The position numbers were made by a program, and so were the translations under genes. A DNA stretch of 13,666 nucleotides from an uncultured Clostridia bacterium. Lineage in GTDB: Bacteria; Bacillota; Clostridia; Christensenellales; Borkfalkiaceae. Positions within the stretch are counted from its first letter, which is position 1; each line of letters starts with the position of its first letter. Positions 1-5,748 of the stretch are shown here, in pieces. The DNA is taken from assembly GCA_946628865.1 (NCBI GenBank), contig CAMOXE010000093.1:1-13666 (forward strand), written 5' to 3'. Below the pieces are notes generated by a model. It did no database searches. It had not been told where the DNA came from and saw nothing but the letters and a program-made list of their open reading frames with translations.

Positions 1-120
1 GTAAGGCTTAAAAAACTGCTTTGACAAAACAGTCTTATCGGGGCTGCCGCAAAGTGAAAATTTTCACTTTGCGGCAGCCCCGATAAGACTGTTTTGTCAA
101 AGCAGTTTTTTAAGCCTTAC
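1..120. repeat. Perfect 120-bp palindrome at the window edge
   Basis: Bases 1-60 are the exact reverse complement of 61-120, with no spacer and no mismatch; the centre is between 60 and 61. The right arm contains the last seven codons and stop of the minus-strand gene at 97-534. The left arm therefore spells the same C-terminus (VRLKKLL, stop) on the plus strand at 1-24. The symmetry reaches the first base of the window, so the real arm length is unknown and may be longer. Perfect symmetry running into coding sequence is more than a terminator needs. It suggests either a fold-back artefact at a contig end or a tail-to-tail inverted duplication. The central part would still form a long hairpin in RNA. 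Confidence 0.97.
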
Positions 121-534
121 CTCGTACTCTTCTTCGAGTGCTTTAAGTTTTTCGGCGTAGTTTTTTACCGTATCCGACGCTTGTCGGTTAGCGGAGAGCA
201 ACGCGCCGAGTTCTGTAATACCCATAACCGTGCCTTTTATGAGCATTTCGGCTATATGCGAACGCGAGTCGTCGCGCATTGCGTCCATCTTGATACCCGT
301 ATACATCATGGCTTTTTTCATAAAATTGACGTCTTTAGGTTCTAAGCCTTTTTCTCGCATATAAGCGCCGACTTCGGATACGAATTTCTCATAGCCCTCG
401 TATTCGTCCGCGAGTTCTTTTTTCATGTCCTCGTCGTTTGTTTCGCCGACTATATCCGAAATCGCCTGCATGGCGATGTGCGCGTTTTTCCAGATAACGT
501 CGAGCAGTTCTTTTTCAGTTGCTTTTTCGTCCAT
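97..534 (-). CDS. Small all-helical, ferritin-like protein of unknown function
   Basis: The product is 145 aa, beginning MDEKATEKELLDVIW. The start is fixed by a good Shine-Dalgarno AAAGGAG (540-546 on the minus strand) five bases before the ATG; an upstream in-frame ATG at 606 lacks one. The protein is soluble and highly charged and looks like four or five amphipathic helices, with no signal peptide or membrane segment. Acidic and His/Met-containing helices (IWKNAHIAMQAISDIV near the N-terminus, MMYTGIKMDAMRDDSRSHIAEML in the middle) recall ferritin-like or DUF2383-like four-helix bundles common in Clostridia, but I see no clear paired ExxH di-iron motif. The function is unknown; the family assignment is inference. 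The C-terminal seven codons lie in the terminal palindrome, so the 3' end should be confirmed. Confidence 0.7.
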   Translation of the reverse strand: MDEKATEKELLDVIWKNAHIAMQAISDIVGETNDEDMKKELADEYEGYEKFVSEVGAYMREKGLEPKDVNFMKKAMMYTGIKMDAMRDDSRSHIAEMLIKGTVMGITELGALLSANRQASDTVKNYAEKLKALEEEYEVRLKKLL

Positions 535-564
535 AATAACTCCTTTAGGTTTTATTTTGGTTTT

Positions 565-594
565 ATTATTGACAAATTTACGAAAATAATGCAA
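565..594 (-). promoter_or_regulatory. Weak candidate promoter for the ferritin-like gene
   Basis: On the minus strand a TTGCAT box (589-594) and an AATAAT box (565-570) are separated by 18 bp, about 30 bp ahead of the start codon at 534. The match to sigma-A boxes is moderate. It is listed because no better candidate is present in this divergent region. Confidence 0.35.
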
Positions 595-599
595 AACGT

Positions 600-628
600 T
601 TGACAAATATAAATAAAAGTGTTAAAAT
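600..628 (+). promoter_or_regulatory. Sigma-A promoter of rplU-rpmA
   Basis: A perfect -35 TTGACA (600-605), a 17-bp spacer and a -10 TAAAAT (623-628) preceded by an extended TGn (620-622). Transcription would start near 635, giving a leader of roughly 87 nt before rplU. Confidence 0.85.
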
Positions 629-634
629 CGTTAG

Positions 635-721
635 CGTATGCCGCTCGGAAAGGGAAATAAGTCGCGGAGAGTTATCCGCGCCCCGAAAATAATTCCGGCG
701 AGTTTAGACGGGAGGTCTATT
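635..721 (+). promoter_or_regulatory. rplU 5' leader with a stem-loop
   Basis: The ~87-nt untranslated leader contains a perfect 6-bp hairpin (CGCGGA 663-668 with TCCGCG 675-680, six-base loop). It ends in the Shine-Dalgarno GGAGG (711-715), six bases before the rplU ATG. Firmicutes rplU operons often carry an L21-binding autoregulatory leader (Rfam L21 leader). Position and size fit, but I cannot match the consensus by eye, so the regulatory role is inference. An in-frame ATG at 638 would extend L21 by 28 residues, but that stretch looks like leader rather than L21. Confidence 0.45.
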
Positions 722-1042
722 ATGTACGCAATCATTGAAAACGGAAACAAACAGTACAAAGTAGCCGTCGGCGACGTATTAAGTTTGGAAAAACTTTCTG
801 CGGCCGTAGGCGAAAAGGTCGAGTTTTCCGCGATTTTCGTTTCGGACGAAAGCGGAATCAAGACCGCGGGCGACGCCGCTAACTATAAGGTAACGGCTGA
901 AGTTCTTGCTCAGGACAAGGCGAAGAAAATCATCGTCTATAAGTACAAGGCAAAGAAGAACGAGAGAAAGAAACAGGGCCACAGACAACCTTTCACGAAA
1001 ATCAAAGTCGTGGATATCGCTGTAGGCAAGGCGGAGGGCTGA
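722..1042 (+). CDS. rplU: 50S ribosomal protein L21
   Basis: The product is 106 aa, close to the usual ~103 aa. It opens with MYAIIENGNKQYKV, the standard L21 N-terminus, and ends with the basic KKNERKKQGHRQPFTKIKV segment that contacts 23S rRNA. L21 is a large-subunit protein that binds 23S rRNA near L20. The start at 722 is preferred over an in-frame ATG at 638 because of the family N-terminus and the GGAGG six bases upstream. The gene is first in a two-gene ribosomal operon; its stop is followed after two bases by the rpmA ATG, and the rpmA ribosome-binding site lies inside the rplU 3' end, so translation is probably coupled. Control is likely through the strong promoter and leader just upstream. 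Confidence 0.97.
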   Translation: MYAIIENGNKQYKVAVGDVLSLEKLSAAVGEKVEFSAIFVSDESGIKTAGDAANYKVTAEVLAQDKAKKIIVYKYKAKKNERKKQGHRQPFTKIKVVDIAVGKAEG

Positions 1043-1044
1043 TC

Positions 1045-1320
1045 ATGTTATTATTAAGATTATTCGCTCATAAAAAAGGTGTCGGAAGCACCAGAAACGG
1101 AAGAGACAGTAACGCTAAGCGCCTCGGCGTAAAACGCACCGACGGTCAAGCGGTACTCGCAGGCAGCATAATCGTAAGGCAGAGAGGAACGAAATTCCAC
1201 CCCGGTACCAACGTAGGCATCGGAAGCGACGATACGTTGTACGCTTTAATCGACGGAGTAGTTAAGTTCGAGAGACTCGGCAAGGACAAAAAGCAAGTCA
1301 GTGTTTACGCGGCTGAATAA
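1045..1320 (+). CDS. rpmA: 50S ribosomal protein L27 with cleavable-type N-terminal extension
   Basis: The product is 91 aa and carries the L27 signature HKKGVGSTRNGRDSNAKRLG. L27 reaches into the peptidyl-transferase centre. In Firmicutes the N-terminus is made with a short extension removed by the protease Prp between a hydrophobic LxLFA-type motif and the conserved KKG segment. Here the sequence is MLLLRLFA followed by HKKG, which fits such a site, so the mature protein probably starts at His9. In Bacillus and Staphylococcus the prp gene sits between rplU and rpmA; here the two are only two bases apart, so prp must lie elsewhere or be absent. The Shine-Dalgarno GGAGGG (1033-1038) overlaps the rplU end. 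obg, the usual next gene, does not follow; a terminator does. Confidence 0.97.
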   Translation: MLLLRLFAHKKGVGSTRNGRDSNAKRLGVKRTDGQAVLAGSIIVRQRGTKFHPGTNVGIGSDDTLYALIDGVVKFERLGKDKKQVSVYAAE

Positions 1321-1327
1321 AAAATCA

Positions 1328-1356
1328 AGCGAGACTTTTCGTCTCGCTGTTTTTTT
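1328..1356 (+). terminator. Intrinsic terminator of rplU-rpmA
   Basis: A perfect 8-bp stem (AGCGAGAC 1328-1335 with GTCTCGCT 1341-1348), a five-base loop and a run of seven T at 1350-1356, eight bases after the rpmA stop. Confidence 0.93.
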
Positions 1357-1382
1357 ATGATAAACGCAATTATTATAACCAT

Positions 1383-2201
1383 ATGATATACGAAAGCGAA
1401 TTTTTTTCGATAAAAGACACCTTAGAGTGCGGTCAAATATTCAGATTTAAGCCGTTCAAGTCGGGTTACCTCGTACTTTCCGGCGATAAGGCGTGTTACG
1501 CTTACGAGCGTAGCGGCAAGACGATAATAGAAAGCGACGACGAAGAGTATTTCGATAAATTTTTCGATGCAAAGACGGACTATTCGGTAATTTTCGATTT
1601 TGCGAAAAAGAGCGAATTTGACGTCGTGCGGCGTTCCGCGGATTTCGGAAAGGGGATAAGAATTCTCCGCCAAAACGTCGAAGAGACGCTGTATTCTTTT
1701 ATTATTTCTCAAAACAACAACATACCGAGGATAAAGAACACGATAGAGCGCACTTGCGCTTTGCTCGGGCGGAAGAAGTCGTTTTTAGGCGAGGAATATT
1801 TCACTTTCCCAACCACCGAAGATTTTCTTAAAAAGGACGAAAATTTCTATAAAGAAAACGGCTACGGCTATAGGTCGGGATATATGACTGCGGTTTCAAA
1901 GGCGATAGCGGACGGATTCGACCTTACCGGGATTTCATCTTGTAACACTTCGGAGTTAAAGAAAAAACTTATTACCCTAAAAGGCGTGGGACCTAAAGTC
2001 GCCGACTGCGTGTCTCTTTTCGGATACCATAAAACCGACAGTTTTCCGGTCGATACCTGGATAGAAAAACTCTACCGCGAAGATTTTAACGGGACTTTGA
2101 CCGACAGAAACAAGATAACCGATTATTTTCAATCGCTCTTCGGAGAAAATTCGGGATATATCCAGCAGTATGTGTTCTACTATAAACGCAGCAACAGTTA
2201 A
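1383..2201 (+). CDS. ogg: 8-oxoguanine DNA glycosylase/AP lyase (Ogg family)
   Basis: The product is 272 aa. It removes 8-oxoguanine from DNA (base-excision repair) and nicks the abasic site. An N-terminal Ogg/AlkA-like domain (about 1-95, with DTLECGQIFRF) is followed by a HhH-GPD domain. SFIISQNNNIPRI (105-117) matches the substrate-contacting SFICSSNNNIARI of human OGG1. The hairpin LKGVGPKVADC has the Schiff-base lysine at K205, and FPVDTW has the catalytic aspartate at D224. Length and motifs fit the bacterial Ogg type characterised in Clostridium acetobutylicum. There is no Shine-Dalgarno before the ATG; a -10-like TATTAT (1371-1376) ends six bases upstream, so a leaderless mRNA is possible, though no good -35 is visible. 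A tandem terminator array begins 12 bp downstream. Confidence 0.93.
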   Translation: MIYESEFFSIKDTLECGQIFRFKPFKSGYLVLSGDKACYAYERSGKTIIESDDEEYFDKFFDAKTDYSVIFDFAKKSEFDVVRRSADFGKGIRILRQNVEETLYSFIISQNNNIPRIKNTIERTCALLGRKKSFLGEEYFTFPTTEDFLKKDENFYKENGYGYRSGYMTAVSKAIADGFDLTGISSCNTSELKKKLITLKGVGPKVADCVSLFGYHKTDSFPVDTWIEKLYREDFNGTLTDRNKITDYFQSLFGENSGYIQQYVFYYKRSNS

Positions 2202-2213
2202 ATATTTTTTTGA

Positions 2214-2247
2214 AACGTCGCCTCTTTTATTCGGGGCGGCGTTTTTT
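2214..2247 (+). terminator. Intrinsic terminator of ogg (first of five copies)
   Basis: AACGTCGCC (2214-2222) pairs with GGCGGCGTT (2235-2243), with one G-U wobble and a 12-base loop, followed by T at 2242-2247. It lies just after the ogg stop. The same element recurs in every unit of the array that starts here. Confidence 0.85.
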
Positions 2248-2709
2248 GTCGTATTTCGGACGGGCTTAAAAACGCGAATTTTCGTTTTTTTTATTTTAAA
2301 GCGTAAAATTTTTACAACGTCGCCTCTTTTATTCGGGGCGGCGTTTTTTGTCGTATTTCGGGGCGGGCTTAAAAACGCGAATTTTCGTTTTTTTTATTTT
2401 AAAGCGTAAAATTTTTACAACGTCGCCCTTTTATTCGGGGCGGCGTTTTTTGTCGTATTTCGGGGCGGGCTTAAAAACGCGAATTTTCGTTTTTTTTATT
2501 TTAAAGCGAAAAATTTTTACAACGTCGCCTCTTTTATTCGGAGCGGCGTTTTTTGTCGTATTTCGGGGCGGGCTTAAGAACGCGAATTTTCGTTTTTTTT
2601 ATTTTAAAGCGTAAAATTTTTACAACGTCGCCTCTTTTATTCGGAGCGGCGTTTTTTGTCGTATTTCGAGGCGGGCTTAAGAACGCGAATTTTCGTTTTT
2701 TTAAAGCGC
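2214..2709 (+). repeat. Five-copy tandem array of ~102-bp terminator-bearing units
   Basis: Units begin at 2214, 2316, 2419, 2521 and 2624 (lengths 102, 103, 102 and 103 bp); the fifth is cut short at about 2709. Each contains a terminator hairpin (GTCGCC/GGCGGC core plus T6), then TCGTATTTCGG, CGGGCTTAA and a second weak hairpin (AAACG/CGTTT) followed by about eight T; units 1-4 then carry a GTAAAA/TTTTAC dyad that unit 5 lacks. Copies 1-3 share CGGGGCGGCG and TTAAAAACG; copies 4-5 share CGGAGCGGCG and TTAAGAACG, so the array has two sub-lineages and probably grew by unequal crossing-over or slippage. Single-base indels distinguish copies 1 and 3. Units of 102 and 103 bp would not hold a reading frame, so this is non-coding. 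It fills the convergent gap between ogg and spoVG. Confidence 0.97.
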
Positions 2710-2744
2710 AAAAAAGTTGCGGACGAATTAACTTCGTCCGCAAC
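2710..2744 (-). terminator. Intrinsic terminator of spoVG
   Basis: A perfect 12-bp stem (2716-2727 with 2733-2744, core GCGGACGAA/TTCGTCCGC) with a five-base loop. Read on the minus strand it is followed by six T (complement of A2710-2715). It begins 14 bp after the spoVG stop. On the plus strand no T run follows, so it acts mainly for spoVG. Confidence 0.93.
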
Positions 2745-2758
2745 GATTTCGTTTTCTA

Positions 2759-3025
2759 TTATTCCGCAGCGAGTTGGGTTTTGTATGCCTCCAAAACCGC
2801 GTTTATTACTTCTTGCCGCGTTTCCGTATTGATCGGGTGCGCGATGTCTTTGTATTCGCCCTCTCCCGTCTTTCTGCTCGGCATAGCGATAAAGTAGCCT
2901 TCCGTTCCCTCTATAACTTTTATATCGTGTATAACGAAACAATCGTCGATAGTGATAGAAGCAACCGCTTTAAGTTTGCTGTCCTGTTTCTGTACTATGC
3001 GTACCCTTACGTCTGAGATTTTCAT
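2759..3025 (-). CDS. spoVG: SpoVG family RNA/DNA-binding regulator
   Basis: The product is 88 aa, the usual family length. SpoVG is a small dimeric nucleic-acid-binding regulator first found through its effect on spore cortex formation and septation in Bacillus; it is also present in non-sporulating Firmicutes. Diagnostic segments are MKISDVRVRIV at the N-terminus, ITIDDCFVIHDIKVIEG, the conserved FIAMPSRK, and EYKDIAHPINTETR near the C-terminus. The ATG at 3025 matches the family N-terminus and has GAGG nine bases upstream. An in-frame ATG at 3040 would add MRRWK and consume that site. The gene is monocistronic, with its own promoter and terminator. Its presence does not by itself prove sporulation. 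Confidence 0.96.
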   Translation of the reverse strand: MKISDVRVRIVQKQDSKLKAVASITIDDCFVIHDIKVIEGTEGYFIAMPSRKTGEGEYKDIAHPINTETRQEVINAVLEAYKTQLAAE

Positions 3026-3073
3026 TTTCCACCGCCTCATATAATTTTAGAAGTAAGTTACTCCTATAGATAT

Positions 3074-3102
3074 ATAATACACTATTTTTTTGTTTTTTTC
3101 AA
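3074..3102 (-). promoter_or_regulatory. Sigma-A-type promoter of spoVG
   Basis: On the minus strand, -35 TTGAAA (3097-3102), a 17-bp A-rich spacer and -10 TATTAT (3074-3079). Transcription would start about 40 bp before the ATG. Bacillus spoVG is known for a sigma-H promoter; this one reads as a housekeeping promoter. Confidence 0.75.
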
Positions 3103-3113
3103 CAAGATTACTC

Positions 3114-3159
3114 AAAAAAATTGCCAAAACCATAAAAATTTTTATATTTTTGGCAATTT
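3114..3159 (-). terminator. Terminator-like hairpin between the divergent spoVG and murC genes
   Basis: AAATTGCCAAAA (3118-3129) pairs perfectly with TTTTGGCAATTT (3148-3159), a 12-bp stem with an 18-base, partly self-complementary loop. Read on the minus strand it runs into T7 (complement of A3114-3120), so it has terminator form towards spoVG. No minus-strand gene ends here: it sits 12 bp upstream of the spoVG -35. It may shield the spoVG promoter from read-through, or be an operator. Confidence 0.6.
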
Positions 3160-3187
3160 CGGGCGGTATTTCGGCATAAAATTCAGT

Positions 3188-4525
3188 ATGAGCGCAGGAA
3201 CAAAAAAACTGAACGTACACTTTATCGGTATAGGCGGCGTGAGCATGAGCAGTCTGGCGAACTACTTAATTGAGATGGGTTTTAACGTCAGCGGCAGCGA
3301 TATTATGCCGTCTTTATATACCGAAAGGCTTGCCGAAAAGGGCTGTAAAATATATATCGGACATTCCGAAAAGAATATAGACGGAGCGCAGGTAATAGTA
3401 TATAATTCAGCAATCGGCGAAGAAAATGCGGAACTTAAAGCCGCGCGCGAAAATAAGTTGTTTATACTTTCCCGTGCGGAACTTTTGAAAATGGTGTCTG
3501 AAAATTTCAAAACGAGCATAGGCGTGTGCGGTTGTAACGGAAAGACGACCGTAACTTGTATGCTTGCGCATATATTCAAACGTGCAAACGCGCGGTTTAC
3601 GGCGCATATCGGCGGATACGACAACTCGCTTACGAACAGTTACGTTTCGGGAAGCGAGTACTTTATCAGCGAGGTGTGCGAATATAAAAAGAACATCGCG
3701 CAGTTTAAAGCAACCGTCGGCGTATGCCTCAATACCGGCGAAGATCATTTAGAGTGCTATACCGATAAAGACGAACTTATAGGCTGTTATTTTAACTTTT
3801 TAAAGCAAGCGGAAACGGCAGTAGTGTTTGCCGAGGACGAAAATTTAAAGAACTATAAAAACAAAAACGCCGTAACTTTCGGATATGGCGAAAACTGCGA
3901 TTACGCTATCGGCAAAGTAGTATCAAAGCGCGGCAAGTATTCTTTTGACCTGAAACTTAAAAGCGGAGAAACTATCAGAATAAATTTAAACGTATACGGT
4001 CGCCACAACGTTATTAACGCCGCGGCGGCGGCAGCCGCCGCGGCGGAGTGCAATATTTCGCCCCACGCAATCAAGCGCGGGATAGAGAGTTTCAACGGCA
4101 CGATGCGAAGATTTGAAAAAATAGGCAGCGTATCGGGCAGTGTGATAATTGCGGACTATGCGCATCATCCCGAAGAAATAACTGCGGCGCTGTCCACCGC
4201 GGACGAGGTTTGCGGCGGGGAACTGTACGTCATATTTCAGCCGCATACCTATACTCGGACTTTGCTTTTGAAAGACGAGTTCGCCTCGGCTCTCAGCGGC
4301 GTAAAAAATCTGGTTATATATAAGACTTTCGCGGCTCGGGAAGAATATATTGCCGGAGGTTCGGCATACGAACTATACAACGCTATGGGAAAGCGCGGCG
4401 TATATATAAGCGACGCGGACGCATTGATAGAATACATAAAGAGCAAGGCAAAGCGCGGCGATACGTTTTTGGTACTGGGGGCGGGCGACCTGTACGACTT
4501 ATTAAAACGCCGATTGAAAAAATAA
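3188..4525 (+). CDS. murC: UDP-N-acetylmuramate--L-alanine ligase
   Basis: The product is 445 aa, near the usual 450-490. It joins L-alanine to UDP-MurNAc using ATP, the first amino-acid addition of cytoplasmic peptidoglycan synthesis. The N-terminal UDP-binding domain has HFIGIGGVSMSSLA (11-24); the central ATPase domain has P-loop GCNGKTT (115-121); GRHNVINA (271-278) and NGTMRRFEKIG precede the C-terminal domain with ADYAHHPEEI (322-331) and FQPHTYTRT (350-358). The P-loop is unusual: most MurC proteins read GTHGKTT, here C116 and N117. SEVCEYKKN (161-169) replaces the common EADESDGS. A nine-alanine run (278-286) is encoded by an 11-bp perfect GC hairpin. No Shine-Dalgarno is visible; TAAAAT (3177-3182) ends five bases before the ATG, so the mRNA might be leaderless, but no convincing -35 is present. 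Confidence 0.94.
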   Translation: MSAGTKKLNVHFIGIGGVSMSSLANYLIEMGFNVSGSDIMPSLYTERLAEKGCKIYIGHSEKNIDGAQVIVYNSAIGEENAELKAARENKLFILSRAELLKMVSENFKTSIGVCGCNGKTTVTCMLAHIFKRANARFTAHIGGYDNSLTNSYVSGSEYFISEVCEYKKNIAQFKATVGVCLNTGEDHLECYTDKDELIGCYFNFLKQAETAVVFAEDENLKNYKNKNAVTFGYGENCDYAIGKVVSKRGKYSFDLKLKSGETIRINLNVYGRHNVINAAAAAAAAAECNISPHAIKRGIESFNGTMRRFEKIGSVSGSVIIADYAHHPEEITAALSTADEVCGGELYVIFQPHTYTRTLLLKDEFASALSGVKNLVIYKTFAAREEYIAGGSAYELYNAMGKRGVYISDADALIEYIKSKAKRGDTFLVLGAGDLYDLLKRRLKK

Positions 4526-4538
4526 AGCGACAGCGAAA

Positions 4539-4570
4539 CAGCCGCCGACGGGCTTACCCGTCGGCGGCTG
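4539..4570. terminator. Strong hairpin after murC, probable terminator
   Basis: A perfect 14-bp GC-rich stem (4539-4552 with 4557-4570) and a four-base loop CTTA, 13 bp after the murC stop. The following sequence is TAAAAGTTTT rather than a clean T run, so plus-strand termination may be imperfect. It could also serve the convergent minus-strand gene that ends at 4723. Confidence 0.65.
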
Positions 4571-4722
4571 TAAAAGTTTTATATCTTTAAAAATTGAGTC
4601 GTCTATGCCTTAAGCGACGTATTCTGACGTCGTTTTCGGTGAGGTCGAGCGAAAAGCAAATTCTTTCCGTAAAGACCCGCCGAAAAGACCTCAAAAGACT
4701 TGTTTAAGAATAGTTCGGATTG
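4571..4722. other. Convergent spacer without a gene
   Basis: I find no gene or recognised RNA here. Two small inverted repeats are present: CGACGT/ACGTCG (4615-4632, six-base loop, followed by four T on the plus strand) and TGAGGTC (4640-4646) with GACCTCA (4687-4693). No clear intrinsic terminator for the minus-strand gene ending at 4723 is seen. Confidence 0.5.
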
Positions 4723-5739
4723 TCAGCCGAGCATATCTATCAAGAGGTCGGCGACTTTTTCTTTTTTTTCGTAGGCGTCGCACATTTTCTGTATGTTTTG
4801 TTCGACTTTGTCCATTTTGGTTAGGGGAACGTAATAATTCGTAAAATCTATCGCCTTATTAGCGAGGAGGTTGATAGCGGTTTCGGCGTTTCCGTAGCCG
4901 CACGTCACGAAGTTGCAAGTGAGTTGCTTGTCGAGCGCTACGTTGAACGCCGACCTTGCGCGCACCTCGGAAAATCCCGCGAAAGCGACGTTCCCGAACG
5001 GCGCGGAGATTTTGAACGCCATTTCGGGCGAAATATCCGATCCGGTAACGAAAACGACTTTATCGGGCATGCGTCCGCCCGTGATCGACGAAATTTCCTT
5101 TTCCGCCTTTGCGCCGCTTTTTATCGTGTAATAGATACCGGATTTTTTTGCGAGCATTAAATTATCGTCGTCATCGTCGATAAGGATCGGCACGCCTTGG
5201 TAATAGATTACGAGTTGCGCTATTGCCGAGCCGAGCGCCGACGCGCCGATTATCGCGACGTGTTGTCCCTTTTCGATTTTCAATCTGTCGATAACCGAAA
5301 GCGCGAGCGAAACGTATTCGAGATACAAGACGTCGTTTTCGTCGGTGTTTTTCGGGAACGGGAATACGTCGGAGGTAGAGAGAACCGCAAAGTCCTTTAA
5401 AAACCCGTCGACGTTTTTGCCCGCGACGAACATGTCCGAGCATTTCTCGGGCTTGCCGCGCAGACAGTTGTTGCACTTGCCGCAGTTTCTGACCGCCGAT
5501 ATACCGACCTTAGTTCCTTTTTTTAAGTATTCCGACTCGTAAGGAATTTCGGTTATCTGACCGATAGCCATTCTTCCGGGTATAAGAAGAGGCGGCTTTT
5601 CGTCCATAATCGAGGCGACGTCGTCCTCGGTAATAAGCGTTTTGGTAATTTTCACCTTAACGCTGTCAATGCCTTCGAGTTGCTCTATTTTGTTAATTTT
5701 CGTCAATTTGCCGCGTTCGGCAATCTGCCAACCTATCAT
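4723..5739 (-). CDS. Zinc-type alcohol dehydrogenase-like (MDR) protein lacking catalytic zinc ligands
   Basis: The product is 338 aa, counted from MIGWQIAERGKL. The fold is medium-chain dehydrogenase/reductase: an N-terminal GroES-like domain, a Rossmann core HVAIIGASALGSAIAQL (160-176) with an acidic strand end ILIDDDDD (185-192), and SITGGRMPDKVVF. The structural zinc lobe is intact (C86, C89, C92, C100 in RNCGKCNNCLRGKPEKC). The catalytic zinc site is not: the usual GHE is GRM (55-57) and the usual ICGTD-type cysteine is replaced in LITEDD (35-40). Classical zinc alcohol dehydrogenase chemistry is therefore unlikely; substrate and reaction are unknown. An ATG at 5760 is in frame, but the promoter -10 box lies inside that extension, so 5739 is the likelier start. 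No Shine-Dalgarno precedes it. Confidence 0.85.
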   Translation of the reverse strand: MIGWQIAERGKLTKINKIEQLEGIDSVKVKITKTLITEDDVASIMDEKPPLLIPGRMAIGQITEIPYESEYLKKGTKVGISAVRNCGKCNNCLRGKPEKCSDMFVAGKNVDGFLKDFAVLSTSDVFPFPKNTDENDVLYLEYVSLALSVIDRLKIEKGQHVAIIGASALGSAIAQLVIYYQGVPILIDDDDDNLMLAKKSGIYYTIKSGAKAEKEISSITGGRMPDKVVFVTGSDISPEMAFKISAPFGNVAFAGFSEVRARSAFNVALDKQLTCNFVTCGYGNAETAINLLANKAIDFTNYYVPLTKMDKVEQNIQKMCDAYEKKEKVADLLIDMLG

Positions 5740-5748
5740 AACGATAAC

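Noticed and set aside
1..120. An ordinary intrinsic terminator as the whole explanation of the palindrome
   Set aside because: The symmetry is perfect over at least 60 bp per arm, includes coding sequence and meets the window edge. A terminator may be embedded, but it cannot explain the full extent.
535..606. N-terminal extension of the ferritin-like protein from the ATG at 606
   Set aside because: A strong AAAGGAG lies directly before the ATG at 534, and the extension overlaps the divergent promoter region.
638..721. N-terminal extension of L21 from the ATG at 638
   Set aside because: The 28 extra residues do not resemble L21, they cover the leader hairpin, and the GGAGG site fits the ATG at 722.
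2214..2709. CRISPR array
   Set aside because: The units are contiguous ~102-bp tandem repeats without unique spacers, and no cas gene is near.
2170..2897. Overlapping reading frames on both strands with repeated FFVVFRGGLKNANFRFF-like segments
   Set aside because: They arise from the tandem array. Units of 102 and 103 bp shift the frame, there are no ribosome-binding sites, and the T-rich terminators account for the Phe-rich translation.
4571..4722. A structured non-coding RNA between murC and the MDR gene
   Set aside because: Only short inverted repeats are seen, with no promoter or known RNA consensus. I record it as an empty spacer.
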